NCBI GenBank assembly: GCA_964355015.1 | Contig: CAYHCE010000037.1 | Span: forward strand, 1-31,211 | DNA: 31,211 bases | From: CAYHCE01 sp964355015 | GTDB lineage: Bacteria > Cyanobacteriota > Cyanobacteriia > PCC-6307 > Cyanobiaceae | Direction of reading: 5' to 3' | Shown here: positions 7,439 to 15,651 of the stretch, in pieces | Layout of the letters: the number at the start of each line of letters is the position of its first letter | Numbering within the stretch: the stretch's first letter is position 1 | The notes under the pieces: generated by a model | What the model saw: the letters and a program-made list of their open reading frames with translations, nothing else | What the model was told of the DNA's origin: nothing | Databases searched by the model: none | Program-made: the position numbers and the translations under genes

Positions 7439-9586
7439 TCAGCCGCCCAGCAGCGGTCCCCCATCCAGGCGGCGGATCACCACCACCCCCGGCCGGGGCG
7501 GCCGGCCGGGGGCTCCGGCGGGCCAGTTCGAGCCCAGGGGCACCCGCCGCAGCTGATCGAACGGGCGGCCGTCCCGGTCCTGCAGGGTGAAGGCCTGGAA
7601 CTCCTCCATCCCGGCACGGCCGGTGCCATTGGCTTCACCGGGGTGCTGCACGGCCAGCAGCAGGCTGCGCTCCGCCGGATCGAGGGCGAGGCCACAGAGC
7701 TCGCACTCCATCGGCCCAATGGCGAAGCAGAGGGCCTCGCCGGCGGCGGCCCCCTGGCGGGGCAGCAACCAGCAGCTGTTGTTGCCGAACACATCGGTGG
7801 CCGAGGAGCCACTGCTGCGGTCGGTCACCATCCAGAGGTTGCCGGCCCGATCCAGGGCGAGGTTGTCGGGGTTGGTGAAGCCCAGGCCCCCGGCCCAGGG
7901 CTCACCGCCGGTGGCCACCATGCGCCAGCGGAAACGGCCCTCGGCCGCCGGCCCGGCTTCGCTGAGCCGCATCACGAAGCCATGGGGCCAGCTCGCCTCC
8001 CCCCCGGGCCCCTGGAACACCGCCGGGTCGGCCCCACCTTCGCTGTCCGGGCTGCCGGAGGTGAAGGCGATCAGCAGATCGCCAGTCAGCGGATCGAGGT
8101 CGGTGTCCTCGGGCCGGGCCGTGGGGGTGGCCCCCACCGCGTTGGCCGCCAGGTGGGCGTCGATCAGGATGGCGCCCTGCTGCTGCTCGCCCCTGCCGGG
8201 GTAGAGATCGGCCAGGGTGGGAAACCGCTTCCGGAAGGCCTCCACGTCGGCGTCGCTGCGGAACGGCTGACCGCCGGCCTGGCGGCGGTCGGGGTGGGGC
8301 AGCCAGAGTGGAGCCGACAGCCCGGCCGCCGCAAACCGGGAAGGCAGGAACGGATCCAGCCGGGTGGAAGGCAGCAGGGGGATCCAGCTGCCGCTTCCGC
8401 CTGCCGCGAAGCGGGCCACTTCCAGCCGGCCATGGCGGAACAGGGCCGAGTTGCGCCGCTCCGCCGGATCACGCACAGGCTCGGCGCTGACGAAGCGGTA
8501 GAGGTGACCGCCGCGTCGATCGCAGCCCGAATAGACCAGCAGCGGCTGCCCCTTCTCAGCCCGCACCGCCACGGCCTCGTGGCGGAACCGCCCCAGCCAG
8601 CTGTGCTTCACGCCGGGGTCGGTCGGATCGGCCGGATCGATCTCCACCATCCAGCCGTACTTGTTGCCGGCCAGGCCGTAGACGTTGCCGAGGCCCTCCA
8701 GGTCGCCCTCGCGGCAGACCAGGGGCCGCTCGCGGGGGTGCAGGGAGCTGCCGTCGGCGAACACGGCCTCGCAGACCTGGCTCTGGAAATTCTCCTCGGC
8801 GCTCAGCACCGTGCCCCAGGGGGTGGTGCCGCCGGCGCAGTTGGCGAAGGTGCCGATCACCCGATCGCCCAGGCCGTCGTCGTAGCCGAGCCGCGGCCGG
8901 CGGCGGAACACCGCAGCGGCGGGTCCACTGACCCGCAACCGCTGCTCCTGCCGCTCCAGCCCGCTGAGGCCGGTGATGCGGCGGTCGAGGCGGCCGGGCT
9001 GCCGCCGCCAGCCGCCTGTGGCGCCGGGCCGCAGCGTCACCACACCGAGGCCCAGGTCGGTCATGGCCTGGTCGGCCACCGCGCGCACCAGAAGGCGGAG
9101 TGGGTCGGTGGCCGCCAGGGAGGTGCAGTCCAGGCGACCCTCCCGCCCGGCCAGAGCGCTGACCAGCTCTCTCCAGGGCAGGGGCTGGCCGACCGCCTCG
9201 GCGAAGCCGTCCGCCCACAGACGCTCGCTGATGTACTCGAAGTTGACCGTGAGCACGGCCCGGTCGGCCCCGAGCGGGGTGATCGCCAGGTAGTCGTTGT
9301 TGAAGCCGATGCGGCTGTCGCCGAGCGGGTCTCCCCAGGCGAAGAGCAGATCGGAACGGAAACCCTCGGGCACCACCATCCGATCTTCGAGCACGACACG
9401 GGCGTACAGCCGCCTCTGTTCGGCGGCCGTCAGTCCGTCGCTGGGCAGGGGCAGGGGGGCGCGCAGCGGCCTGAACGGGGCCGCTGCGCCGTTCACGGCC
9501 TCGGCGGCGGCGGGCAACCTGGGCCAGACGGCGGCTGCGGTGGAGAGGCCCAGCAGGGCGAGCACCTGACGGCGAGGATGGGTCAT
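7439..9586 (-). CDS. PhoX-family (DUF839) secreted phosphatase-like protein
   Basis: The 715-residue protein begins MTHPRRQVLALLGL followed by an Ala-rich hydrophobic stretch, a probable Tat signal peptide (RRxxL). The core shows the PhoX signature NCAGGTTPWGTVLSAEEN with C250 and E264/E265. In PhoX the equivalent Cys and acidic residues bind an iron-calcium cofactor. Further family landmarks include GFNNDYLA near residue 95 and NPDNLALDRAGNLW near the C-terminus. PhoX enzymes are exported alkaline phosphatases releasing phosphate from organic esters; some DUF839 members act otherwise, so the substrate is inferred. It is the last gene of a regulator, phytase-like, PhoX-like operon, and its ATG overlaps the preceding stop by four bases. 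Confidence 0.85.
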   Translation of the reverse strand: MTHPRRQVLALLGLSTAAAVWPRLPAAAEAVNGAAAPFRPLRAPLPLPSDGLTAAEQRRLYARVVLEDRMVVPEGFRSDLLFAWGDPLGDSRIGFNNDYLAITPLGADRAVLTVNFEYISERLWADGFAEAVGQPLPWRELVSALAGREGRLDCTSLAATDPLRLLVRAVADQAMTDLGLGVVTLRPGATGGWRRQPGRLDRRITGLSGLERQEQRLRVSGPAAAVFRRRPRLGYDDGLGDRVIGTFANCAGGTTPWGTVLSAEENFQSQVCEAVFADGSSLHPRERPLVCREGDLEGLGNVYGLAGNKYGWMVEIDPADPTDPGVKHSWLGRFRHEAVAVRAEKGQPLLVYSGCDRRGGHLYRFVSAEPVRDPAERRNSALFRHGRLEVARFAAGGSGSWIPLLPSTRLDPFLPSRFAAAGLSAPLWLPHPDRRQAGGQPFRSDADVEAFRKRFPTLADLYPGRGEQQQGAILIDAHLAANAVGATPTARPEDTDLDPLTGDLLIAFTSGSPDSEGGADPAVFQGPGGEASWPHGFVMRLSEAGPAAEGRFRWRMVATGGEPWAGGLGFTNPDNLALDRAGNLWMVTDRSSGSSATDVFGNNSCWLLPRQGAAAGEALCFAIGPMECELCGLALDPAERSLLLAVQHPGEANGTGRAGMEEFQAFTLQDRDGRPFDQLRRVPLGSNWPAGAPGRPPRPGVVVIRRLDGGPLLGG

Positions 9587-10596
9587 CGGTGACAGTCCGC
9601 CCCATGGCGCGGCGCGATCCGGGCGATGCGACTGGCCTGGAGTGAACTGAAATTGTCATCACTCACCAGCAGCACTGTCGGTCGTCCATCCGACAGGGGC
9701 GGGCCAGCTGCGAGACCTTCCCAGTTGTCGGGTGTGAGACCTTCCGCCAGCAGATCCCACTGCTGCAGGGGCTGCAGCGGCGGCGGCGCCTCAGCGGGGG
9801 GGAGCAGAAGCAGCCGCGCCGACCACTGAGCGGGAGGGGCGAAGCCCCGCACCAGTCCGAGCAGGCCGCTCCCCGGCAGAGCCAGCAGTTCGGTCAGTCC
9901 CCAGTCGGGGCCCTCCAGAGCCAGGGCCAGCGGGCCAAGGGCGCGGAAGGCGGGGCGGGTCGTGGAGGGATGCGCGCCCGGCATGGCCCTGGCCAGGGGG
10001 CCGTAGGCCAGCAGGCGGAGCCGGTCGGGTGGATCCTGCAGCAGCGGCCGCTCTGCCGCCAGCAGCAGGGAGGGCCCTGCGGATCGGGAGGAACCGGAAG
10101 CTGCGGCGGGCGACGGCAGCAGAGTGAGGGATTCGGGGCCCTGGTTGGCCCCGAGTCCCCGACCGGGCTGGGTGCGCCAGTCGGGCGGCAGGGCGATGGC
10201 CTCCAGCAGCCGTCCATGGCTCCGATCGAAGCGCAGCAGCTGGGCGGGCCGCTCTGCGGTGCGGCGTCCCTCGCTGACGATCCAGATGTCGGCGCCCTCC
10301 AGGACCAGCCCTTCACCATCGAGGGGCTGGGCGAAGGGCTCGCCCGTGGCCTCGCGCAGCATCAGGCGCGAGCCGATGCGCAGGGGCAGGCTGCCCAGGG
10401 CACCCAGGCCCGCCACGGGCTGCAGCTGGGGCTCGGGGGCGTCACTGAGCAGCCAGAGCCGGCCATCCTGCGAATCCAGGGCAGCGGCGGAGAATCCACC
10501 CAGAGGTCGACCGTCCTGGCCGAGGCGCGGCAGTTCCGCCTGGGCGATCAGCTCCCAGCCGGCAGAAGCCGGGCAAGGCAGGGGAAGCGGCACCAC
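9583..10596 (-). CDS. Phytase-like esterase (PF13449 type)
   Basis: This 337-residue protein matches the esterase-like/phytase-like beta-propeller family. It has GGFSAAALDSQDGRLWLLSD near the start, NQGPESLTLLP in the middle, and the family-closing motif PDNWEGLAAGP followed by TVLLVSDDNF. Members are thought to hydrolyse phosphoesters or related esters, but activity is poorly established. The only in-frame starts after the upstream gene's stop are two adjacent GTG codons at 10596 and 10593. No clear signal peptide is seen from either, which is odd next to an exported phosphatase. The stop overlaps the PhoX-family start (ATGA), indicating coupled translation. It lies 39 bases downstream of the Crp/Fnr regulator gene. 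Confidence 0.82.
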   Translation of the reverse strand: MVPLPLPCPASAGWELIAQAELPRLGQDGRPLGGFSAAALDSQDGRLWLLSDAPEPQLQPVAGLGALGSLPLRIGSRLMLREATGEPFAQPLDGEGLVLEGADIWIVSEGRRTAERPAQLLRFDRSHGRLLEAIALPPDWRTQPGRGLGANQGPESLTLLPSPAAASGSSRSAGPSLLLAAERPLLQDPPDRLRLLAYGPLARAMPGAHPSTTRPAFRALGPLALALEGPDWGLTELLALPGSGLLGLVRGFAPPAQWSARLLLLPPAEAPPPLQPLQQWDLLAEGLTPDNWEGLAAGPPLSDGRPTVLLVSDDNFSSLQASRIARIAPRHGADCHR

Positions 10597-10635
10597 AGCA
10601 ACAGGACGGGGTCGACCCCAGGCTGGCCGCGGCCG

Positions 10636-11232
10636 TCAGGCGGCGGCCAGGGGGGCGGACTCCACCAGCTCGGGGGCCAGCCGCAGGCCCGGCTCTCCGG
10701 CAGGGGCCTCCAGCAGCCGGGCCTGACGGATGCGGGAGATCAGGCGGGTGGTGGTGACGCGGGTGGTGCCGATCAGTTCCCCGATCCGCTCGTGGGTGAG
10801 ACGGAAGGGCAGGTCGCACCAGGGGCCGCAGCGGCGGCCAAGGCGGCGCACCAGCAGGCCGAACAGCGCATGGAGCCGCTGCTCCGCGCTGCCCAGATGG
10901 CGGATGCGCAGCAGCTGCAGGGTCCATTCGTTGACCGGATCGAAACCCTGGTCGCCAACGGGTTCGGCGTCGCTGCGGAAGCGGAGGGGGGTGAGGGCTT
11001 CGACGCAGACGCCCTCGCTGCAGAGGCGATCGGTGCGGAGCTGGTCGCCGGGCTGCAGGAAGGCCAGGGTCATGCCCTCGGTTTCCTCGCAGGGGCAATA
11101 GACACGGGCCACGCCTTCGAGCACCTCGATGCAGCTGCCGCCGGGGCGATGGGCGGGATCCAGCAGCACCGTCTGGCCGGCGGGCATGCGCACGGCCGCG
11201 ATCGGCTGATCGGGGAGGAAGCGGAAGCTCAC
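10636..11232 (-). CDS. Crp/Fnr-family transcriptional regulator (IdiB/PtrA-like)
   Basis: A 198-residue protein from a GTG start, chosen because it gives MSFRFLPDQPIAAVRMPAGQ with no alternative ATG before the domain. The N-terminal cyclic-nucleotide-binding-like barrel contains GGSCIEVLEGVARVYCPC. The C-terminal winged helix has DLPFRLTHERIGELIGTTRV, the Crp-type recognition helix region. Related cyanobacterial regulators include IdiB (iron limitation) and PtrA (phosphate limitation); the sequence alone does not tell me which this is. The operon carries phosphatase-type genes, whereas the promoter carries a Fur-like palindrome. Its stop codon is in the same frame as the next gene. It probably controls its own operon and possibly the nearby futAB operon. 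Confidence 0.82.
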   Translation of the reverse strand: MSFRFLPDQPIAAVRMPAGQTVLLDPAHRPGGSCIEVLEGVARVYCPCEETEGMTLAFLQPGDQLRTDRLCSEGVCVEALTPLRFRSDAEPVGDQGFDPVNEWTLQLLRIRHLGSAEQRLHALFGLLVRRLGRRCGPWCDLPFRLTHERIGELIGTTRVTTTRLISRIRQARLLEAPAGEPGLRLAPELVESAPLAAA

Positions 11233-11244
11233 GGCGGCAAGGCT

Positions 11245-11290
11245 ATTGCGAATGACTCGCAATCTAAACAGCCACTCCGCCTTTTTGCAA
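11245..11290 (-). promoter_or_regulatory. Promoter with Fur-box-like palindrome for the Crp / phytase-like / PhoX operon
   Basis: A perfect 7-5-7 dyad, ATTGCGA-ATGAC-TCGCAAT on the plus strand, occupies 11245-11263. It resembles GC-tolerant Fur boxes of the TGCGAATGATTCGCA kind. On the minus strand a -35-like TTGCAA (11285-11290) is separated by exactly 17 bases from a -10-like TTAGAT (11262-11267). The dyad overlaps the end of the -10 and covers the expected transcription start, a repressor position. The GTG start lies 12 bases beyond it. Dyad and spacing are seen directly; Fur binding is inferred. Confidence 0.6.
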
Positions 11291-11297
11291 GCGGTTC

Positions 11298-11795
11298 TCA
11301 ACAAGAGTGGCTGTTGCAGGCGGGTTCGGCAGCCGCGCAGCGTGGACAGAGCGCCCGCACGTTGAGCACGCACTCGATCAGACGGAAGCCATGGGCAGCG
11401 GCGGCCTCCTGACCCGCCGCCAGCACCGCCGTGCTCTCGAACTCCTCGGTGCGGCCGCAACCGGCACAGACCAGATGGTGATGATTGCGATGGGAATCGC
11501 TGGCCAGCTCGAAACGCCGCCCGCCTTCCGGCAGCTCCAGTTCCCGCAACAGCTCCATCGAACTGAGCAGCCGCAGGGTGCGGTACACCGTGGCCAGCGA
11601 CACCCGCTCGTCGGCCCGGAGCAGGCGCTGATGCACCTCCTCGGCGCCGAGATGGCTGCCTTCGCCGATGCGCTGGAACAGCTCCAGCACTCGCTGCCGC
11701 TGGGGGGTCAGCCGCTGACCCCGTCCATGCAGAGTGCTGCGCAGTTCAGCTGCCGGAGCCGTGCCCGCCGGATGGGTCGCAGAACGGGAGGGCAC
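11298..11795 (-). CDS. Fur-family metalloregulator, probably Zur
   Basis: This 165-residue protein has the Fur fold. An N-terminal winged helix contains GQRLTPQRQRVLELF and ERVSLATVYRTLRLL (recognition helix). It is followed by GRRFELA and the regulatory metal site HRNHHHLVCAGCGRTEEFES. A second CxxC pair (CPRCAAAEP) near the C-terminus completes a structural zinc site. The frame starts at GTG 11795 and the first 17 residues look unstructured. It lacks the ELNDRGWRLTPQRE opening I associate with the main cyanobacterial Fur, so Zur is favoured, with PerR as the alternative. The nearby metallothionein and COG0523 GTPase support zinc. It is transcribed in the same direction as the Crp gene, and the Fur-like dyad lies 35 bases beyond its stop. 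Confidence 0.8.
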   Translation of the reverse strand: MPSRSATHPAGTAPAAELRSTLHGRGQRLTPQRQRVLELFQRIGEGSHLGAEEVHQRLLRADERVSLATVYRTLRLLSSMELLRELELPEGGRRFELASDSHRNHHHLVCAGCGRTEEFESTAVLAAGQEAAAAHGFRLIECVLNVRALCPRCAAAEPACNSHSC

Positions 11796-11896
11796 CGAAG
11801 CAGCTCACGGATCCCGTCAACCCTAGCCAGAGCTTCTCAACAAAAACAGCAATTGCGAAGAGGGCAGCGGCCTGGCCCCTCCACCCCCGCAGCGGC

Positions 11897-12919
11897 TCAG
11901 CCGGTTCGCTGCGGCGCCGCAGCACGATCGAGCCGTTGATCCAGTCGGGCGGTGAGCGCCGCCAGCAGGTCGGCGATGGTGACCACCAGCCGATAGCTGA
12001 GCGCCACGGCCAGCAGGGGAGGCTCCGCCACCAGCGTGCCGAGCCGGAGCAGCAGCACGGCTTCGAACACCCCGAGCCCACCTGGGGCCCCCGGCACCAC
12101 CAGCCCCACCGTCCAGGCCAGGGCGAAGCCGGCCAGCCAGCCGGGCCAGCCCAGCGAGAGCTGCTGATCGAAGGCAAGCACGCAGCAGGCGAAGCCACCG
12201 AAGCGGCACAGCACGAACAGCAGCTGGCCCAGCAGCGGCAGCAACGGGTAACCGGGCAGGCTGAAGGAGCCGCCGCCGCCGCTCTCCGTTTCCGGGGCGA
12301 TCTCCTGCTCCAGCCGCAGCTGCCGGGCACGCCGGCGCTCGAGCCTGAACAGCAGCGGCTGGAACCAGCGCGGCACCAGCAGGGCCAGGGGAAGCAGACA
12401 CACCGCCGCCAGGCCGCCCTGCCAGCCCCCGAACGGGACCAGCGCCAGGGCGGCACAGGCCGCCAGCAGGGGATCGAGCAGGGTGGCGGCCAGAGCCAGC
12501 GGCGTGGGAAGGGGCTGGGCCAGCGGGGCCGGCCCGGCGGCGGGATCGCCCGGGTCGTCACCCCGGCGCAGCAGCCGCACCCTTTCGGCCAGATGCCAGA
12601 TGCCGCCTGGCAGGTACTTGAGCAGGTTGGTGCGCAGGTAGACCCGCACGGTCGTGCCCCAGCGGGGCCGGATTCCGAGCCAGCGGAGGCCCACAGCCCA
12701 GGCCACACCGTTGGCCACCAGGCTGAGCAGGCTCACCCCCACTCCGATCAGCAGCCAGAGCCAGCCCTGGGGATCGAGGCGCTGGGCCAGAAGCTGTTCG
12801 GCGTTCCCCCGCAGCGCCGCCAGCAGAAACCCCAGGCTGAGCAGGCTGACCCAGAGGCGCATCCCCCCCGGCAGGGGGGGATGCCGCAGGGCCGCCAGGG
12901 CACGGGGCAGAGTGGGCAT
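11897..12919 (-). CDS. UPF0104 / LPG-synthase-TM-like integral membrane protein
   Basis: A 340-residue protein with about eight hydrophobic segments. Family landmarks are NLLKYLPGGIWHLAERVRLL near residue 105, and VVPGAPGGLGVFEAVLLLRL near residue 280. These belong to the flippase-like membrane domain shared with MprF and AglD-type proteins. The soluble synthase domain of MprF is absent, so it is best seen as a lipid-linked transport or accessory protein of unknown substrate. Its ATG overlaps the LarC stop (ATGA), making it the last gene of a four-gene operon. The gap to the next gene downstream, the Fur-family regulator, is 101 bases. Confidence 0.8.
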   Translation of the reverse strand: MPTLPRALAALRHPPLPGGMRLWVSLLSLGFLLAALRGNAEQLLAQRLDPQGWLWLLIGVGVSLLSLVANGVAWAVGLRWLGIRPRWGTTVRVYLRTNLLKYLPGGIWHLAERVRLLRRGDDPGDPAAGPAPLAQPLPTPLALAATLLDPLLAACAALALVPFGGWQGGLAAVCLLPLALLVPRWFQPLLFRLERRRARQLRLEQEIAPETESGGGGSFSLPGYPLLPLLGQLLFVLCRFGGFACCVLAFDQQLSLGWPGWLAGFALAWTVGLVVPGAPGGLGVFEAVLLLRLGTLVAEPPLLAVALSYRLVVTIADLLAALTARLDQRLDRAAAPQRTG

Positions 12920-14193
12920 CAGCTCCCGGCCGGGGGTGCCTCCCCATTGTCCTCCGTCGGTGCCGGTTGCTCCTCCTTCAGGGCGGCCTCGACCGCCTGC
13001 CGCAGCCGTTCGAGGCCGAGGCCGTGGCGGCGGGCCAGCGCCACCAGGTCATCGTGTTCCGGCTTGTACCGCCGGCGGCCATCCGGCAGCAGCGCCGCCT
13101 TCACACTCACGGGCCCCCAGGGAGTGGTGACCGTGAGGCTGGTGCGCGGCAGACACCAGCGCCGCTGCAACTGCTCACGCACCCCGAGGCTGCTGCCGTG
13201 GCGCCACCAGACCGCCCGCAGCGCCTCCGCCCGCTCCGGCCTGGCCAGCAGCGTGAGCAACAGACCGCTGCGGCCCTTCTTCATCTGCACCGGGGTGGTG
13301 AACACCTCCAGGGCGCCGGTGCGGCGCAGCTCCTCCACCAGGAAGGCCAGGTCCTCGGCCGTGGCATCGTCGATCTGGGCCTGCTGCTGCAACACCGTTT
13401 CCAGGATCGGCTGGGCGCCGGCGCCGGCAGCGGCCACCGCGTTGGTTTCGACGGGCGGCTCGGGAGCCGCCCCCAGCCAGAGGCGCAGCAGGTTGGGGCG
13501 ATCCAGCTGCCGGTGGCCCAGCCCGATCCCCACCGCCGCCGGCAGCAGGTCAGGGGCCGGACCGAACCGCTCCGCCCAGGCGGCGATCAGAGCCATGCCC
13601 GTGGGGGTGGTGAGCTCGCCGGCGGGGAAGCCCGCGGCGCTGGCCAGGGGCACGGCGCAGCGCCGTGCCAGCTCCAGAACCGCAGGCGCCGGCAGTGGCA
13701 GCAGACCATGGGCGGTGCGCACCGTGCCGTGGCCTGCGGGCGGCGGGGCGCAGATCAGTCGCTGCACCTCGAAGTGCAGCAGTCCGGCGCAGACACCGAC
13801 CACATCGACCAGGGCATCCACCGCCCCCACCTCGTGGAAGTGCACACGCTCGGGAGGATGGCCATGGACGGCGCCCTCCGCCTCCGCCAGCAGGGTGAAC
13901 ACGGCCAGCACCCTCCCCCTGAGCGGCGGATCCAGCGTGCTGGCCGTGATCGTGTCGCGCAGTTCCGACCAGAGCCGGTGGGTGGGCTGGGGTTCCAGCA
14001 GCTCCACGTCGAGACGGCGACCGCGCAGGCCACCGCTGAGGCCCTCCTCGACGCGCAGGGCATAGGCGCCAGCCAGGCCGAGGGCCGCCAGCGGCTCCTC
14101 GACCACAGCGCTCGGCAATCCCAGATCGAACAGAGCAGCCAGCAGCATGTCGCCGGCCACGCCGGTGGGGCAATCCAGGAAGGCCAGAGCCAT
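12919..14193 (-). CDS. larC: LarC, nickel-pincer cofactor biosynthesis protein
   Basis: From the ATG at 14193 the protein has 424 residues and opens MALAFLDCPTGVAGDMLLAA, the standard LarC N-terminus. Further landmarks are VHFHEVGAVDALVDVVG, a GELTTPTGMALI segment, and the C-terminal QMKKGRSGLLLTLL region. LarC inserts nickel by CTP-dependent chemistry into the sulfur-containing pincer nucleotide cofactor used by lactate racemase and related LarA enzymes. Here LarC is one continuous frame, whereas in some lactobacilli it is made by programmed frameshifting. larB, larE and larA are not in the window, so the client enzyme is not shown locally. The start lies 5 bases after the stop of the M41-like gene. 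Confidence 0.9.
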   Translation of the reverse strand: MALAFLDCPTGVAGDMLLAALFDLGLPSAVVEEPLAALGLAGAYALRVEEGLSGGLRGRRLDVELLEPQPTHRLWSELRDTITASTLDPPLRGRVLAVFTLLAEAEGAVHGHPPERVHFHEVGAVDALVDVVGVCAGLLHFEVQRLICAPPPAGHGTVRTAHGLLPLPAPAVLELARRCAVPLASAAGFPAGELTTPTGMALIAAWAERFGPAPDLLPAAVGIGLGHRQLDRPNLLRLWLGAAPEPPVETNAVAAAGAGAQPILETVLQQQAQIDDATAEDLAFLVEELRRTGALEVFTTPVQMKKGRSGLLLTLLARPERAEALRAVWWRHGSSLGVREQLQRRWCLPRTSLTVTTPWGPVSVKAALLPDGRRRYKPEHDDLVALARRHGLGLERLRQAVEAALKEEQPAPTEDNGEAPPAGS

Positions 14194-14198
14194 CGGCT

Positions 14199-14864
14199 TC
14201 AGGCCGCCGGACGCAGGAGGCGGGGGGCCTGCAGCAGCAGGAACTCGGCGCGCTGATCGAGCTGGGGCCGCTCCCTGCGCAGCCACTGCTCCACCTCGCG
14301 CCGGGCCCGCCGCTGCTCCCGCTGGGCCGTGTCCACGTCGAAGCCCGACAGGCCCCACAGCCGGCCGAGCAGGGCCCGGTCATCGGCGCCACCACGGGAG
14401 GTGCCGTAGCAGAGGCTCTCGGCCACCATGCCCGCCTGGAGCACCCGGCTCCAGCGGCGCAGATCCTCGGCGGGGAGCCTGGCGTGGGCCGGAGGCTCGA
14501 ACTCGGTGCTGCCGCTGGCGCCCAGCCCGGCCCGCAGGCAGGCGAGGCTGCCGACCAGCACCCTTTTCACCGGCAGGGCTTCCTGCTCGGCCACCAGCGC
14601 ATGGCCGGCCTCGTGGATCGCGACGCGCCGCAGCCGGGCCACACCACCGGGCAGGGTCTCGGCCAGAAGATGGCCGCCGCGACCACCGAAGCGGGCCGCG
14701 TCGAGGGTGAGGCCGGCCAGAGCGCCGCCGGCGGCCAGGCTGATCAGCCAGGGAGAGAGCCCCAGCAGCGGACCCAGCACCGCCAACAGGGTGATCAGCG
14801 CCACCGCCACTCCAGCCGAAAGGGCGGCCGAGGAACCGTCGCCCGGGTCGGACCGGATCTCCAC
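14199..14864 (-). CDS. Membrane-anchored M41 (FtsH-like) peptidase without AAA domain
   Basis: The recommended start is the GTG at 14864, one base after the stop of the upstream gene (TGAGGTG). It yields 221 residues: two membrane segments (about 13-35 and 38-55) followed by an FtsH-type zinc-protease helix RVAIHEAGHALVAEQE, with the HEAGH motif at residues 84-88. The AAA+ ATPase module of FtsH is missing. Later segments (QAGMVAESLCYG, GGADDRALL) resemble the M41 region that supplies the third metal ligand. The open frame extends to an ATG at 15017, but that part is Ala/Gly-rich and out of frame with the RGG tail of the neighbouring gene, so it is probably a shadow. Role unknown; perhaps an ATP-independent membrane protease or FtsH partner. 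Confidence 0.75.
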   Translation of the reverse strand: MEIRSDPGDGSSAALSAGVAVALITLLAVLGPLLGLSPWLISLAAGGALAGLTLDAARFGGRGGHLLAETLPGGVARLRRVAIHEAGHALVAEQEALPVKRVLVGSLACLRAGLGASGSTEFEPPAHARLPAEDLRRWSRVLQAGMVAESLCYGTSRGGADDRALLGRLWGLSGFDVDTAQREQRRARREVEQWLRRERPQLDQRAEFLLLQAPRLLRPAA

Positions 14865-14865
14865 C

Positions 14866-15651
14866 TCAGCGGCCTGGGCGACTGATGGCCGTGCGATGGC
14901 CTCCGGGGGTGGGCCCGCGCCGACCGCCACCACCGCCCCGTGCTCCGCTGCCCCGTTCGCCACCGCCCCGTTCGCCGCCACCGCGCTCGCCGCGGCCCTT
15001 GCCACCCCGGTTGCCACGCTGGGCCACCGGTCCGATCACTTCGAAGCGCTCGAGCTGGAGCTGCTGACCCTGGCGACGCAGGTCGAGAGAGACGAAATGA
15101 CGCAGATGCTCGAGGGGGATCTCCCCGCGCAGCTGCAGCTTGAACGGCTGGGGCCGGCTGCCGTCTCCGCGGGGAAGCTGACGCACCTTGACCACCAGAT
15201 CGCCGGTTTCAGGGCGGGTGTAGATGAGTTCACCGCGAACGGAGAAATAGTCGTCGCCCTCGGGAAGACTGTCGGTTTCGGCAGGACTGCTTTCGGTTTC
15301 GGCAGGAGTTTCGGCTTCCAGCAGGGGATCTCCTGCCCTGTTGTCCCCTGGCGAGTCGGCCGGGGACAGGGTGCTCGGTTCCCAGACGCCCACCATCTGC
15401 AGGTGCAGGCTGCCCGCCTCGCGGCAGCGGGGATAGACCACCCAGAGGTGGGGCTGGTCCAGATCGAGGTGGCGCCGCAACAGGCTCAGCACCCGACCGA
15501 GCACGACCGCCTCGATCTCGCTGCCGTCGGCGGTGCGGATCATGCCTCGGGTGAGCTGTTCGGGATCGGAGGGTACGTACTGGCCACGCACCACGCCGAT
15601 GGCCCGGTACTGCAGCGGTTCGGTAACCGGGGAAATGGGATGGTGACGCAT
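14866..15651 (-). CDS. Conserved cyanobacterial protein with C-terminal RGG tail
   Basis: The ATG at 15651 gives 261 residues starting MRHHPISPVTEPLQYRAIGV; an ATG five codons upstream (15666) is also open. The folded N-terminal part includes HLWVVYPRCREAGSLHLQMV, and a second folded part runs from DYFSVRGELIYTRP to QLERFEVIGPV, separated by an acidic linker (about residues 108-135). The last 40 residues are Arg/Gly-rich with repeats such as GERGGGERGGGERG, a composition typical of RNA-binding RGG tails. I recognise the protein as conserved in cyanobacteria but know no function. It heads the operon leading to the M41-like protease, LarC and the flippase-like protein. Confidence 0.75.
   Translation of the reverse strand: MRHHPISPVTEPLQYRAIGVVRGQYVPSDPEQLTRGMIRTADGSEIEAVVLGRVLSLLRRHLDLDQPHLWVVYPRCREAGSLHLQMVGVWEPSTLSPADSPGDNRAGDPLLEAETPAETESSPAETDSLPEGDDYFSVRGELIYTRPETGDLVVKVRQLPRGDGSRPQPFKLQLRGEIPLEHLRHFVSLDLRRQGQQLQLERFEVIGPVAQRGNRGGKGRGERGGGERGGGERGSGARGGGGGRRGPTPGGHRTAISRPGR

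Noticed and set aside
7643..9592. Plus-strand frame of 649 codons opposite the PhoX-family gene
   Set aside because: Shadow of the PhoX-family coding sequence; no recognisable domain.
11936..14065. Plus-strand frame of 709 codons opposite LarC and the flippase-like gene
   Set aside because: It spans two real genes and their overlap on the other strand, and its translation is repetitive Gln/Arg/Ser-rich.
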